Positions 12,886 through 27,914 of a DNA stretch of 64,000 bases are shown piece after piece. This stretch comes from Schistocerca nitens (taxonomy: Eukaryota; Arthropoda; Insecta; Orthoptera; Acrididae). The notes below the pieces were generated by a model. It did no database searches. It was not told the origin of the DNA and saw only the letters and a program-made list of their open reading frames with translations. Every line of letters starts with the position of its first letter. Position 1 is the first letter of the stretch. Made by a program: the position numbers and the translations under genes. The stretch lies in assembly GCF_023898315.1 (NCBI RefSeq), contig NC_064614.1:1054256432-1054320431 (forward strand). Direction: 5' to 3'.

Positions 12886-15030
12886 AAAATTTCACCTCAC
12901 ATCAGGTATCTACATCATTTCGATACACATCGTAAATTAACATAATTTCTATAATGTTGGATTTGAGTGGGAGCCTCTCGTTCCAAACAACAATCAGCAT
13001 CTATACCTCAATGGGAAGGGCCATCAATTACTCTTTCTGTACACCTTACATATACTGCAACTTTCACTACAACAACAGAATTTCCTTCTCTCTCAGCATC
13101 TGCATTAGGGTCTTCGAACACTTTCTACTCTCTTCCTAATAAACACAGTCACGGGTTTTACTCTCATCACCTGGCTCATACAAAACTCCAAAATCTCAAT
13201 AATGCAACTCTCACGATCATATTCTATAACAGGTCTCAAATATTACCAACTTGCTAGTCATTGTTTCTTACATCTCTACACTCCAACCACACCTATATTC
13301 ATTTACCTCTAAGAACTCTTGGGACTCATTCTCAGTTCCAATCTCTCTTTTACACACTGTACCCGCATTGCCTTTATCAACACATCATCACTCACTCTAC
13401 TCTTGGATATACTACCTTCAGTCAGACTTCCCTCTTTTCACAGGGCACCTACGATTAACTCGCAAACAAATATATTAAATCATCCACATTTCTGCTCAAC
13501 TCAGGTCTCCTCCTACTCTTCCATACACAGTGTGTCAACTGCACCAATACCTACTCCATCATTTACATTCTTATCTTCAACATGCTACCAACTCACGCAA
13601 GGGACATCCAAGGACCAAGAATTGCCTGGGCAATGGGAATCTCCACCTCATACATTTTAAACTCCATTCTCACAAAATACTCTCTTTTCAGTGTTTTCAG
13701 CTCATACACATCACCAACATTCCAAATATTTTGAGAATAAACCTATAAAACCTTATCAACTATCCTAATTTTTAGGGGATCAATCTACAGGGGGAAAAAA
13801 TTTCTTTCATAACAATCGAACATACATCCATTTTTTCTCTTTTTTCCTTTCTATACTCGCTCTAAATTCTCTCATCCTTGCTACCTCATCCAAAGTGAGT
13901 TATTATTTGATTGGTCTTCTATTCGTACATCTGTCTACCAACTTCAAAGGATATTTTACTCTCTGGGACAATACATATTCACCTCTATGGATTATCATTT
14001 CATCAAGTCACACACACTACTAAATCACCGTATCACTAACTGTCCAAACTCAAATCTTGTAGGCAAGCCATACAGGGGCAACATAGTTCACAAACCATTC
14101 ACCACCAAACTCTATTTTGTCAGCAATTAGCCTTCACTGAATCACACCTCTTCACTACCACACCTCGTTCCTAACTTTTTTACATTTTCTCTGGGGTACT
14201 GTTTTATTTCCTCATATAAACATTAACCACTACACTGACACAACCTTCTTTTATCTTCTCTGCACCATTCTTCAACCTTGTATTATACCACCTTTACAAA
14301 ATTTAACATAAACTTCACCTCACTCAGGTTTTTAACTCTACTTCAAACCATACACCATCGGTTACTCCATTCTTTCGAAAACCAGAACATCACTACTTCA
14401 TTACCTTCATCATTTCTAATTGTCACATTACTCCAATTACATAAACCTCCACATCACGCAAATACCAACTACTTCGTACACACTCTCTCATACTTTAGAT
14501 GTCTCCACTATATCATTTCCTCTCGTATTCTAAATATTAAGGGACTGTACTTCCTACACCTTTCTACCTCCATAACACATCTCAAAGGGTAAATTCTTTT
14601 ACACTAAGCCACAACAAACAAAATAACCAGACACAATATAAACCTTCTTTACAATCTTATCAATAACCAAGGGTCGCTCAAGTCTCTTTATTTACTAGTC
14701 TTCACTGTATTTCACTTCACAATAGCTAATAACCTCTCCACAATTGGACTCTTTGTAACTTCTACAAATTTTAATACTAACACAATCACACTCCAGAAAG
14801 CCACTCTCCATTACCAACATCAAGTTTCACCTTCATCATCTACATTTTCAATATTTCCTGTTCTCAACATCAGTACAACTCATTTGCCTAATAGGGGTAC
14901 CAATAAAACTTCTTATCCCGTCACACATAAATACTTCCTCACTATCATTATTCTCTACCACACAAACTGAAATAACTAATTCTATTGCTTGGGAATGGGC
15001 CACGTCCTCAGACACACACACCTCCATCCT
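12886..15030 (+). repeat. Satellite monomer U7 (B with an A-type patch)
   Basis: 2,145 bp. B markers are acagtgtgtc near 13528, atcttcaac near 13573, actcacgcaagg near 13591, and the 1-bp-shorter cagggggaaaaaat near 13788. A short A-type patch follows (ttacataaacc near 14446) before B returns at gatgtctcc near 14499 and the short CT tract near 14681. It shares cagaatttcc with U17 and U18, and acataaactt near 14307 with U18. The patch looks like a gene-conversion tract. Confidence 0.94.
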
Positions 15031-17178
15031 AAAATTTCACCTCACATCAGGTATCTACATCATTTCGATACACATCGTAAATTAACATAATTTCTATAAT
15101 GTTGGATTTGAGTGGGAGCCTCTCGTTCCAAACAACAATCAGCATCTATACCTCAATGGGAAGGGCCATCAATTACTCTTTCTGTACACCTTACATATAC
15201 TGCAACTTTCACTACAACAACAGACTTTCCTTCTCTCTCAGCATCTGCATTAGGGTCTTCGAACACCTTCTACTCTCTTCCTAATAAAAACAGTCACGGG
15301 TTTTACTCTCATCACCTGGCTCATACAAAAGTCCAAAATCTCAATAATGCAACTCTCACGATCATATTCTACAACAGGTCTCAAATATTACCAACTTGCT
15401 AGTCATTGTTTCTTACATCTATACACTCCAACCACACCTATGTTCATTTACCTCTAAGAACTCTTGGGACTCATTCTCAGTTCCAATCTCTCTTTTACAC
15501 ACTGTACCCGCATTGCCTTTATCAACACATCATCACTCACTCTACTCTTGGATATACTACTTTCAGTCAGACTTCCCTCTTTTCACAGGGCACCTACGAT
15601 TAACTCGCAATCAAATATATTAAATCATCCACATTTCTGCTCAACTCAGGTCTCCTCCTACTCTTCCATACACAGCATGTCAACTGCACCAATACCTACT
15701 CCATCATTTACATTCTTATCTCCAACATGCTACCAACTCACACAAGGGACATCCAAGGACCAAGAATTGCCTGGGCAATGGGAATCTCCACCTCATACAT
15801 TTTAAACTCCATTCTCACAAAATACTCTCTTTTCAGTGTTTTCAGCTCATACACATCACCAACATTCCAAATATTTTGAGAATAAACCTATAAAACCTTA
15901 TCAACTATCCTAATTTTTAGGGGATCAATCTACATGGGGAACAAAATTTCTTTCATAACAATCGAACAAACATCCATTTTTTCTCTTTTTTCTTTTCTAT
16001 ACTCGCTCTAAATTCTCTCATCCTCGCTACCTCATCCAAAGTGAGTTATTATTTGATTGGTCTTCTATTCGTACATCTGTCTACCAACTTCAAAGGATAT
16101 TTTACGCTCTGGCACAATACATATTCACCTCTATGGATTATCATTTCGTCAAGTCACACACACTACTAAATCACCGTATCACTAACTGTCCAAACTCAAA
16201 TCTTGTAGGCAAGCCATACAGGGGCAACATAGTTCACAAACCATTCACCACCAAACTCTATTTTGTCAGCAATTAGCCTTCACTGAATCACACCTCTTCA
16301 CTACCACACCTCGTTCCTAACTTTTTTACATTTTCTCTGGGGTACTGTTTTATTTCCTCATATAAACATTAACCACTACACTGACACAACCTTCTTTCAT
16401 CTTCTCTGCACCATTCTTCAACCTTGTATTATACCACCTTTACAAAATTTAACATCAACTTCACCTCACTCAGGTTTTTAACTCTACTTCAAACCATACA
16501 CCATCGGTTACTCCATTCTTTCGAAAACCAGAACATCACTACTTCATTACCTTCATCATTTCTAATTGTCACATTACTCCAATTACATAAACCTCCACAT
16601 CACGCACATACCAACTACTTCGTACACACTCTCTCATACTTTAGATGTTTCCACTATATCATTTCCTCTCGTATTCTAAATATTAAGGGACTGTACTTCC
16701 TACACCTTTCTACCTCCATAACACATCTCAAAGGGTAAATTCTTTTACACTAAGCCACAACAAACAAAATAACCAGACACAATATAAACCTTCTTTACAA
16801 TCTTATCAATAACCAAGGGTCGCTCAAGTCTCTCTTTATTTACTAGACTTCACTGTATTTCACTTCACAATAGCTAATAACCTCTCCACAATTGGACTCT
16901 TTGTAACTTCTACAAATTTTAATACTAACACAATCACACTCCAGAAAGCCACTCTCCATTACCAACATCAAGTTTCACCTTCATCATCTACATTTTCAAT
17001 ATTTCCTGTTCTCAACATCAGTACAACTCATTTGCCTAATAGGGGTACCAATAAAACTTCTTATCCCGTCACACATAAATACTTCCTCACTATCATTATT
17101 CTCTACCACACAAACTGAAATAACTAATTCTATTGCTTGGGAATGGGCCACGTCCTCAGACACACACACCTCCATCCT
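15031..17178 (+). repeat. Satellite monomer U8 (type A, source-like for U11-U15)
   Basis: 2,148 bp. It carries gctctggcac near 16105 and ttctttcatc near 16392, otherwise found only in U11-U15. Private changes are aaagtccaaa near 15328, cgcaatcaaa near 15607, tcttttctatac near 15991 and actagacttc near 16842. A CpG in cagcgtgtc reads cagcatgtc near 15674; the same change recurs in U28. Confidence 0.95.
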
Positions 17179-19324
17179 AAAATTTCACCTCACATCAGGT
17201 ATCTACATCATTTCGATACACATCGTAAATTAACATAATTTCTATAATGTTGGATTTGAGTGGGAGCCTCTCGTTCCAAACAACAATCAGCATCTATACC
17301 TCAATGGGAAGGGCCATCAATTACTCTTTCTGTACACCTTACATATACTGCAACTTTCACTACAACAACAGACTTTCCTTCTCTCTCAGCATCTGCATTA
17401 GGGTCTTCGAACACTTTCTACTCTCTTCCTAATAAACACAGTCACGGGTTTTACTCTCATCACCTGGCTCATACAAAACTCCAAAATCTCAACAATGCAA
17501 CTCTCACGATCATATTCTACAACAGGTCTCAAATATTACCAACTTGCTAGTCATTGTTTCTTACATCTATACACTCCAACCACACCTATGTTCATTTACC
17601 TCTAAGAACTCTTGAGACTCATTCTCAGTTCCAATCTCTCTTTTACACACTGTACCCGCATTGCCTTTATCAACACATCATCACTCACTCTACTCTTTGA
17701 TATACCACTTTCAGTCAGACTTCCCTCTTTTCACAGGGCACCTACGATTAACTCGCAAACAAATATATTAAATCATCCACATTTCTGCTCAACTCAGGTC
17801 TCCTCCTACTCTTCCATACACAGCGTGTCAACTGCACCAATACCTACTCCATCATTTACATTCTTATCTCCAACATGCTACCAACTCACACAAGGGACAT
17901 CCAAGGACCAAGAATTGCCTGGGCAATGGGAATCTCCACCTCATACATTTTAAACTCCATTCTCACAAAATACTCTCTTTTCAGTGTTTTCAGCTCATAC
18001 ACATCACCAACATTCCAAATATTTTGAGAATAAACCTATAAAACCTTATCAACTATCCTAATTTTTAGGGGATCAATCTACATGGGGAACAAAATTTCTT
18101 TCATAACAATCGAACATACATCCATTTTTTCTCTTTTTTCCTTTCTATACTCGCTCTAAATTCTCTCATCCTCGCTACCTCATCCAAAGTGAGTTATTAT
18201 TTGATTGGTCTTCTATTCGTACATCTGTCTACCAACTTCAAAGGATATTTTACTCTCTGGGACAATACATATTCACCTCTATGGATTATCATTTCGTCAA
18301 GTCACACACACTACTAAATCACCGTATCACTAACTGTCCAAACTCAAATCTTGTAGGCAAGCCATACAGGGGCAACATAGTTCACAAACCATTCACCACC
18401 AAACTCTATTTTGTCAGCAATTAGCCTTCACTGAATCACACCTCTTCACTACCACACCTCATTCCTAACTTTTTTACATTTTATCTGGGGTACTGTTTTA
18501 TTTCCTCATATAAACATTAACCACTACACTGACACAACCTTCTTTTATCTTCTCTGCACCATTCTTCAACCTTGTATTATACCACCTTTACAAAATTTAA
18601 CATCAACTTCACCTCACTCAGGTTTTTAACTCTACTTCAAACCATACACCATCGGTTACTCCATTCTTTCGAAAACCAGAACATCACTACTTCATTACCT
18701 TCATCATTTCTAATTGTCACATTACTCCAATTTCATAAATCTCCACATCACGCACATACCAACTACTTCGTACACACTCTCTCATACTTTAGATGTCTCC
18801 ACTATATCATTTCCTCTCGTATTCTAAATATTAAGCGACTGTACTTCCTACACCTTTCTACCTCCATAACACATCTCAAAGGGTAAATTATGTTACACTA
18901 AGCCACAACAAACAAAATAACCAGACACAATATAAACCTTCTTTACAATCTTATCAATAACCAAGGGTCGCTCAAGTCTCTTTATTTACTAGTCTTCACT
19001 GTATTTCACTTCACAATAGCTAATAACCTCTCCACAATTGGACTCTTTGTAACTTCTACAAATTTTAATACTAACACAATCACACTCCAGAAAGCCACTC
19101 TCCATTACCAACATCAAGTTTCACCTTCATCATCTACATTTTCAATATTTCCTGTTCTCAACATCAGTACAACTCATTTGCCTAATAGGGGTACCAATAA
19201 AACTTCTTATCCCGTCACACATAAATACTTCCTCACTATCATTATTCTCTACCACACAAACTGAAATAACTAATTCTATTGCTTGGGAATGGGCCACGTC
19301 CTCAGACACACACACCTCCATCCT
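17179..19324 (+). repeat. Satellite monomer U9 (A 5' part, B 3' part)
   Basis: 2,146 bp. The 5' half has ttgagactc and ctctttgatatacc, like U11-U16. The 3' part is type B (tttcataaatc, gatgtctcc, short CT tract near 18976). Private changes are ctcattcc near 18459 (lost CpG), tttatctgggg near 18480, taagcgactg near 18833 and aaattatgtt near 18886. Confidence 0.94.
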
Positions 19325-21469
19325 AAAATTTCACCTCACATCAGGTATCTACATCATTTCGATACACATCGTAAATTAACATAATTTCTATAATGTTGGA
19401 TTTGAGTGGGAGCCACTCGTTCCAAACAACAATCAGTATCTATACCTCAATGGGAAGGGCCATCAATTACTCTTTCTGTACACCTTACATATACTGCAAC
19501 TTTCACTACAACAACAGACTTTCCTTCTCTCTCAGCATCTGCATTAGGGTCTTCGAACACCTTCTACTCTCTTCCTAATAAAAACAGTCACGGGTTTTAC
19601 TCTCATCACCTGGCTCATACAAAACTCCAAAATCTCAATAATGCAACTCTCACGATCATATTCTACAACAGGTCTCAAATATTACCAACTTGCTAGTCAT
19701 TGTTTCTTACATCTATACACTCCAACCACACCTATGTTCATTTACCTCTAAGAACTCTTGGGACTCATTCTCAGTTCCAATCTCTCTTTTACACACTGTA
19801 CCCGCATTGCCTTTATCAACACATCATCACTCACTCTACTCTTGGATATACTACTTTCAGTCAGACTTCCCTCTTTTCACAGGGCACCTACGATTAACTC
19901 GCAAAAAAATATATTAAATCATCCACATTTCTGCTCAACTCAGGTCTCCTCCTACTCTTCCATACACAGTGTGTCAACTGCACCAATACCTACTCCATCA
20001 TTTACATTCTTATCTTCAACATGCTACCAACTCACGCAAGGGACATCCAAGGACCAAGAATTGCCTGGGCAATGGGAATTTCCACCTCATACATTTTAAA
20101 CTCCATTCTCACAAAATACTCTCTTTTCAGTGTTTTCAGCTCATACACATCACCAACATTCCAAATATTTTGAGAATAAACCTATAAAACCTTATCAACT
20201 ATCCTAATTTTTAGGGGATCAATCTACAGGGGGAAAAAATTTCTTTCATAACAATCGAACATACATCCATTTTTTCTCTTTTTTCCTTTCTATACTCGCT
20301 CTAAATTCTCTCATCCTTGCTACCTCATCCAAAGTGAGTTATTATTTGATTGGTCTTCTATTCGTACATCTGTCTACCAACTTCAAAGGATATTTTACTC
20401 TCTGGGACAATACATATTCACCTCTATGGATTATCATTTCGTCAAGTCACACACACTACTAAATCACCGTATCACTAACTGTCCAAACTCAAATCTTGTA
20501 GGCAAGCCATACAGGGGCAACATAGTTCACAAACCATTCACCACCAAACTCTATTTTGTCAGCAATTAGCCTTCACTGAATCACACCTCTTCACTACCAC
20601 ACCTCGTTCCTAACTTTTTTACATTTTCTCTGGGGTACTGTTTTATTTCCTCATATAAACATTAACCACTACACTGACACAACCTTCTTTTATCTTCTCT
20701 GCACCATTCTTCAACCTTGTATTATACCACCTTTACAAAATTTAACATCAACTTCACCTCACTCAGGTTTTTAACTCTACTTCAAACCATACACCATCGG
20801 TTACTCCATTCTTTCGAAAACCAGAACATCACTACTTCATTACCTTCATCATTTCTAATTGTCACATTACTCCAATTTCATAAACCTCCACATCACGCAC
20901 ATACCAACTACTTCGTACACACTCTCTCATACTTTAGATGTCTCCACTATAGCATTTCCTCTCGTATTCTAAATATTAAGGGACTGTACTTCCTACACCT
21001 TTCTACCTCCATAACACATCTCAAAGGGTAAATTCTTTTACACTAAGCCACAACAAACAAAATAACCAGACACAATATAAACCTTCTTTACAATCTTATC
21101 AATAACCAAGGGTCGCTCAAGTCTCTTTATTTACTAGTCTTCACTGTATTTCACTTCACAATAGCTAATAACCTCTCCACAATTGGACTCTTTGTAACTT
21201 CTACAAATTTTAATACTAACACAATCACACTCCAGAAAGCCACTCTCCATTACCAACATCAAGTTTCACCTTCATCATCTACATTTTCAATATTTCCTGT
21301 TCTCAACATCATTACAACTCATTTGCCTAATAGGGGTACCAATAAAACTTCTTATCCCGTCACACATAAATACTTCCTCACTATCATTATTCTCTACCAC
21401 ACAAACTGAAATAACTAATTCTATTGCTTGGGAATGGGCCACGTCCTCACACACACACACCTCCATCCT
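19325..21469 (+). repeat. Satellite monomer U10 (type B)
   Basis: 2,145 bp. It has the B markers acagtgtgtc, atcttcaac, actcacgcaagg, cagggggaaaaaat near 20225, tttcataaacc, gatgtctcc and the short CT tract. It shares tatagcatttc near 20948 with U21, U22, U28 and U29. Private changes are agccactcg near 19412, cgcaaaaaaa near 19901 and gggaatttcc near 20075. Near 21448 the CA tract is uninterrupted (cctcacacac). Confidence 0.95.
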
Positions 21470-23617
21470 AAAATTTCACCTCACATCAGGTATCTACATC
21501 ATTTCGATACACATCGTAAATTAACATAATTTCTATAATGTTGGATTTGAGTGGGAGCCTCTCGTTCCAAACAACAATCAGCATCTATACCTCAATGGGA
21601 AGGGCCATCAATTACTCTTTCTGTACACTTTACATATACTGCAACTTTCACTACAACAACAGACTTTCCTTCTCTCTCAGCATCTGCATTAGGGTCTTCG
21701 AACACCTTCTACTCTCTTCCTAATAAAAACAGTCACGGGTTTTACTCTCATCACCTGGCTCATACAAAACTCCAAAATCTCAATAATGCAACTCTCACGA
21801 TCATATTCTACAACAGGTCTCAAATATTACCAACTTGCTAGTCATTGTTTCTTACATCTATACACTCCAACCACACCTATGTTCATTTACCTCTAAGAAC
21901 TCTTGAGACTCATTCTCAGTTCCAATCTCTCTTTTACACACTGTACCCGCATTGCCTTTATCAACACATCATCACTCACTCTACTCTTTGATATACCACT
22001 TTCAGTCAGACTTCCCTCTTTTCACAGGGCACCTACGATTAACTCGCAAACAAATATATTAAATCATCCACATTTCTGCTCAACTCAGGTCTCCTCCTAC
22101 TCTTCCATACACAGCGTGTCAACTGCACCAATACCTACTCCATCATTTACATTCTTATCTCCAACATGCTACCAACTCACACAAGGGACATCCAAGGACC
22201 AAGAATTGCCTGGGCAATGGGAATCTCCACCTCATACATTTTAAACTCCATTCTCACAAAATACTCTCTTTTCAGTGTTTTCAGCTCATACACATCACCA
22301 ACATTCCAAATATTTTGAGAATAAACCTATAAAACCTTATCAACTATCCTAATTTTTAGTGGATCAATCTACATGGGGAACAAAATTTCTTTCATAACCA
22401 TCGAACAAACATCCATTTTTTCTCTTTTTTCCTTTCTATACTCGCTCTAAATTCTCTCATCCTCGCTACCTCATCCAAAGTGAGTTATTATTTGATTGGT
22501 CTTCTATTCGTACATCTGTCTACCAACTTCAAAGGATATTTTACGCTCTGGCACAATACATATTCACCTCTATGGATTATCATTTCGTCAAGTCACACAC
22601 ACTACTAAATCACCGTATCACTAACTGTCCAAACTCAAATCTTGTAGGCAAGCCATACAGGGGCAACATAGTTCACAAACCATTCACCACCAAACTCTAT
22701 TTTGTCAGCAATTAGCCTTCACTGAATCACACCTCTTCACTACCACACCTCGTTCCTAACTTTTTTACATTTTCTCTGGGGTACTGTTTTATTTCCTCAT
22801 ATAAACATTAACCACTACACTGACACAACCTTCTTTCATCTTCTCTGCACCATTCTTCAACCTTGTATTATACCACCTTTACAAAATTTAACATCAACTT
22901 CACCTCACTCAGGTTTTTAACTCTACTTCAAACCATACACCATCGGTTACTCCATTCTTTCGAAAACCAGAACATCACTACTTCATTACCTTCATCATTT
23001 CTAATTGTCACATTACTCCAATTACATAAACCTCCACATCACGCACATACCAACTACTTCGTACACACTCTCTCATACTTTAGATGTTTCCACTATATCA
23101 TTTCCTCTCGTATTCTAAATATTAAGGGACTGTACTTCCTACACCTTTCTACCTCCATAACACATCTCAAAGGGTAAATTCTTTTACACTAAGCCACAAC
23201 AAACAAAATAACCAGACACAATATAAACCTTCTTTACAATCTTATCAATAACCAAGGGTCGCTCAAGTCTCTCTTTATTTACTAGTCTTCACTGTATTTC
23301 ACTTCACAATAGCTAATAACCTCTCCACAATTGGACTCTTTGTAACTTCTACAAATTTTAATACTAACACAATCACACTCCAGAAAGACACTCTCCATTA
23401 CCAACATCAAGTTTCACCTTCATCATCTACATTTTCAATATTTCCTGTTCTCAACATCAGTACAACTCATTTGCCTAATAGGGGTACCAATAAAACTTCT
23501 TATCCCGTCACACATAAATACTTCCTCACTATCATTATTCTCTACCACACAAACTGAAATAACTAATTCTATTGCTTGGGAATGGGCCACGTCCTCAGAC
23601 ACACACACCTCCATCCT
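21470..23617 (+). repeat. Satellite monomer U11 (type A, homogenised block)
   Basis: 2,148 bp. First copy of the homogenised run. It has ttgagactc, ctctttgatatacc, gctctggcac near 22545, ttctttcatc near 22832 and gaaagacac near 23385. Private changes are tacacttta near 21624, ttagtggatc near 22357 (which breaks the GGGG run) and aaccatcg near 22397. Confidence 0.95.
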
Positions 23618-25766
23618 AAAATTTCACCTCACATCTGGTATCTACATCATTTCGATACACATCGTAAATTAACATAATTTCTATAATGTTGGATTTGAGT
23701 GGGAGCCTCTCGTTCCAAACAACAATCAGCATCTATACCTCAATGGGAAGGGCCATCAATTACTCTTTCTGTACACCTTACATATACTGCAACTTTCACT
23801 ACAACAACAGACTTTCCTTCTCTCTCAGCATCTGCATTAGGGTCTTCGAACACTTTCTACTCTCTTCCTAATAAACACAGTCACGGGTTTTACTCTCATC
23901 ACCTGGCTCATACAAAACTCCAAAATCTCAACAATGCAACTCTCACAATCATATTCTACAACAGGTCTCAAATATTACCAACTTGCTAGTCATTGTTTCT
24001 TACATCTATACACTCCAACCACACCTATGTTCATTTATCTCTAAGAACTCTTGAGACTCATTCTCAGTTCCAATCTCTCTTTTACACACTGTACCCGCAT
24101 TGCCTTTATCAACACATCATCACTCACTCTACTCTTTGATATACCACTTTCAGTCAGACTTCCCTCTTTTCACAGGGCACCTACGATTAACTCGCAAACA
24201 AATATATTAAATCATCCACATTTCTGCTCAACTCAGGTCTCCTCCTACTCTTCCATACACAGCGTGTCAACTGCACCAATACCTACTCCATCATTTACAT
24301 TCTTATCTCCAACATGCTACCAACTCACACAAGGGACATCCAAGGACCAAGAATTGCCTGGGCAATGGGAATCTCCACCTCATACATTTTAAACTCCATT
24401 CTCACAAAATACTCTCTTTTCAGTGTTTTCAGCTCATACACATCACCAACATTCCAAATATTTTGAGAATAAACCTATAAAACCTTATCAACTATCCTAA
24501 TTTTTAGGGGATCAATCTACATGGGGAACAAAATTTCTTTCATAACAATCGAACAAACATCCATTTTTTTCTCTTTTTTCCTTTCTATACTCGCTCTAAA
24601 TTCTCTCATCCTCGCTACCTCATCCAAAGTGAGTTATTATTTGATTGGTGTTCTATTCGTACATCTGTCTACCAACTTCAAAGGATATTTTACGCTCTGG
24701 CACAATACATATTCACCTCTATGGATTATCATTTCGTCAAGTCACACACACTACTAAATCACCGTATCACTAACTGTCCAAACTCAAATCTTGTAGGCAA
24801 GCCATACAGGGGCAACATAGTTCACAAACCATTCACCACCAAACTCTATTTTGTCAGCAATTAGCCTTCACTGAATCACACCTCTTCACTACCACACCTC
24901 GTTCCTAACTTTTTTACATTTTCTCTGGGGTACTGTTTTATTTCCTCATATAAACATTAACCACTACACTGACACAACCTTCTTTCATCTTCTCTGCACC
25001 ATTCTTCAACCTTGTATTATACCACCTTTACAAAATTTAACATCAACTTCACCTCACTCAGGTTTTTAACTCTACTTCAAACCATACACCATCGGTTACT
25101 CCATTCTTTCGAAAACCAGAACATCACTACTTCATTACCTTCATCATTTCTAATTGTCACATTACTCCAATTACATAAACCTCCACATCACGCACATACC
25201 AACTACTTCGTACACACTCTCTCATACTTTAGATGTTTCCACTATATCATTTCCTCTCGTATTCTAAATATTAAGGGACTGTACTTCCTACACCTTTCTA
25301 CCTCCATAACACATCTCAAAGGGTAAATTCTTTTACACTAAGCCACAACAAACAAAATAACCAGACACAATATAAACCTTCTTTACAATCTTATCAATAA
25401 CCAAGGGTCGCTCAAGTCTCTCTTTATTTACTAGTCTTCACTGTATTTCACTTCACAATAGCTAATAACCTCTCCACAATTGGACTCTTTGTAACTTCTA
25501 CAAATTTTAATACTAACACAATCACACTCCAGAAAGCCACTCTCCATTACCAACATCAAGTTTCACCTTCATCATCTACATTTTCAATATTTCCTGTTCT
25601 CAACATCAGTACAACTCATTTGCCTAATAGGGGTACCAATAAAACTTCTTATCCCGTCACACATAAATACTTCCTCACTATCATTATTCTCTACCACACA
25701 AACTGAAATAACTAATTCTATTGCTTGGGAATGGGCCACGTCCTCAGACACACACACCTCCATCCT
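23618..25766 (+). repeat. Satellite monomer U12 (type A, homogenised block)
   Basis: 2,149 bp; the extra base is a seventh T in the T-tract near 24563. It carries acatctggta near 23633 (A-to-T), as in U14-U16 but not U13. Private changes are cacaatcat near 23945 (lost CpG), tttatctct near 24035 and ggtgttc near 24648. Confidence 0.95.
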
Positions 25767-27914
25767 AAAATTTCACCTCACATCAGGTATCTACATTATT
25801 TCGATACACATCGTAAATTAACATAATTTCTATAATGTTGGATTTGAGTGGGAGCCTCTCGTTCCAAACAACAATCAGCATCTATACCTCAATGGGAAGG
25901 GCCATCAATTACTCTTTCTGTACACCTTACATATACTGCAACTTTCACTACAACAACAGACTTTCCTTCTCTCTCAGCATCTGCATTAGGGTCTTCGAAC
26001 ACTTTCTACTCTCTTCCTAATAAACACAGTCACGGGTTTTACTCTCATCACCTGGCTCATACAAAACTCCAAAATCTCAACAATGCAACTCTCACGATCA
26101 TATTCTACAACAGGTCTCAAATATTACCAACTTGCTAGTCATTGTTTATTACATCTATACACTCCAACCACACCTATGTTCATTTACCTCTAAGAACTCT
26201 TGAGACTCATTCTCAGTTCCAATCTCTCTTTTACACACTGTACCCGCATTGCCTTTATCAACACATCATCACTCACTCTACTCTTTGATATACCACTTTC
26301 AGTCAGACTTCCCTCTTTTCACAGGGCACCTACGATTAACTCGCAAACAAATATATTAAATCATCCACATTTCTGCTCAACTCAGGTCTCCTCCTACTCT
26401 TCCATACACAGCGTGTCAACTGCACCAATACCTACTCCATCATTTACATTCTTATCTCCAACATGCTACCAACTCACACAAGGGACATCCAAGGACCAAG
26501 AATTGCCTGGGCAATGGGAATCTCCACCTCATACATTTTAAACTCCATTCTCACAAAATACTCTCTTTTCAGTGTTTTCAGCTCATACACATCACCAACA
26601 TTCCAAATATTTTGAGAATAAACCTATAAAACCTTATCAACTATCCTAATTTTTAGGGGATCAATCTACATGGGGAACAAAATTTCTTTCATAACAATCG
26701 AACAAACATCCATTTTTTCTCTTTTTTCCTTTCTATACTCGCTCTAAATTCTCTCATCCTCGCTACCTCATCCAAAGTGAGTTATTATTTGATTGGTCTT
26801 CTATTCGTACATCTGTCTAACAACTTCAAAGGATATTTTACGCTCTGGCACAATACATATTCACCTCTATGGATTATCATTTCGTCAAGTCACACACACT
26901 ACTAAATCACCGTATCACTAACTGTCCAAACTCAAATCTTGTAGGCAAGCCATACAGGGGCAACATAGTTCACAAACCATTCACCACCAAACTCTATTTT
27001 GTCAGCAATTAGCCTTCACTGAATCACACCTCTTCACTACCACACCTCGTTCCTAACTTTTTTACATTTTCTCTGGGGTACTGTTTTATTTCCTCATATA
27101 AACATTAACCACTACACTGACACAACCTTCTTTCATCTTCTCTCCACCATTCTTCAACCTTGTATTATACCACCTTTACAAAATTTAACATCAACTTCAC
27201 CTCACTCAGGTTTTTAACTCTACTTCAAACCATACACCATCGGTTACTCCATTCTTTCGAAAACCAGAACATCACTACTTCATTACCTTCATCATTTCTA
27301 ATTGTCACATTACTCCAATTACATAAACCTCCACATCACGCACATACCAACTACTTCGTACACACTCTCTCATACTTTAGATGTTTCCACTATATCATTT
27401 CCTCTCGTATTCTAAATATTAAGGGACTGTACTTCCTACACCTTTCTACCTCCATAACACATCTCAAAGGGTAAATTCTTTTACACTAAGCCACAACAAA
27501 CAAAATAACCAGACACAATATAAACCTTCTTTACAATCTTATCAATAACCAAGGGTCGCTCAAGTCTCTCTTTATTTACTAGTCTTCACTGTATTTCACT
27601 TCACAATAGCTAATAACCTCTCCACAATTGGACTCTTTGTAACTTCTACAAATTTTAATACTAACACAATCACACTCCAGAAAGCCACTCTCCATTACCA
27701 ACATCAAGTTTCACCTTCATCATCTACATTTTCAATATTTCCTGTTCTCAACATCAGTACAACTCATTTGCCTAATAGGGGTACCAATAAAACTTCTTAT
27801 CCCGTCACACATAAATACTTCCTCACTATCATTATTCTCTACCACACAAACTGAAATAACTAATTCTATTGCTTGGGAATGGGCCACGTCCTCAGACACA
27901 CACACCTCCATCCT
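25767..27914 (+). repeat. Satellite monomer U13 (type A, homogenised block)
   Basis: 2,148 bp. Same block markers as U12, but with the common acatcaggta start. Private changes are acattattt near 25794, tgtttattac near 26144, tctaacaac near 26816 and ctctccacc near 27141. Confidence 0.95.
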
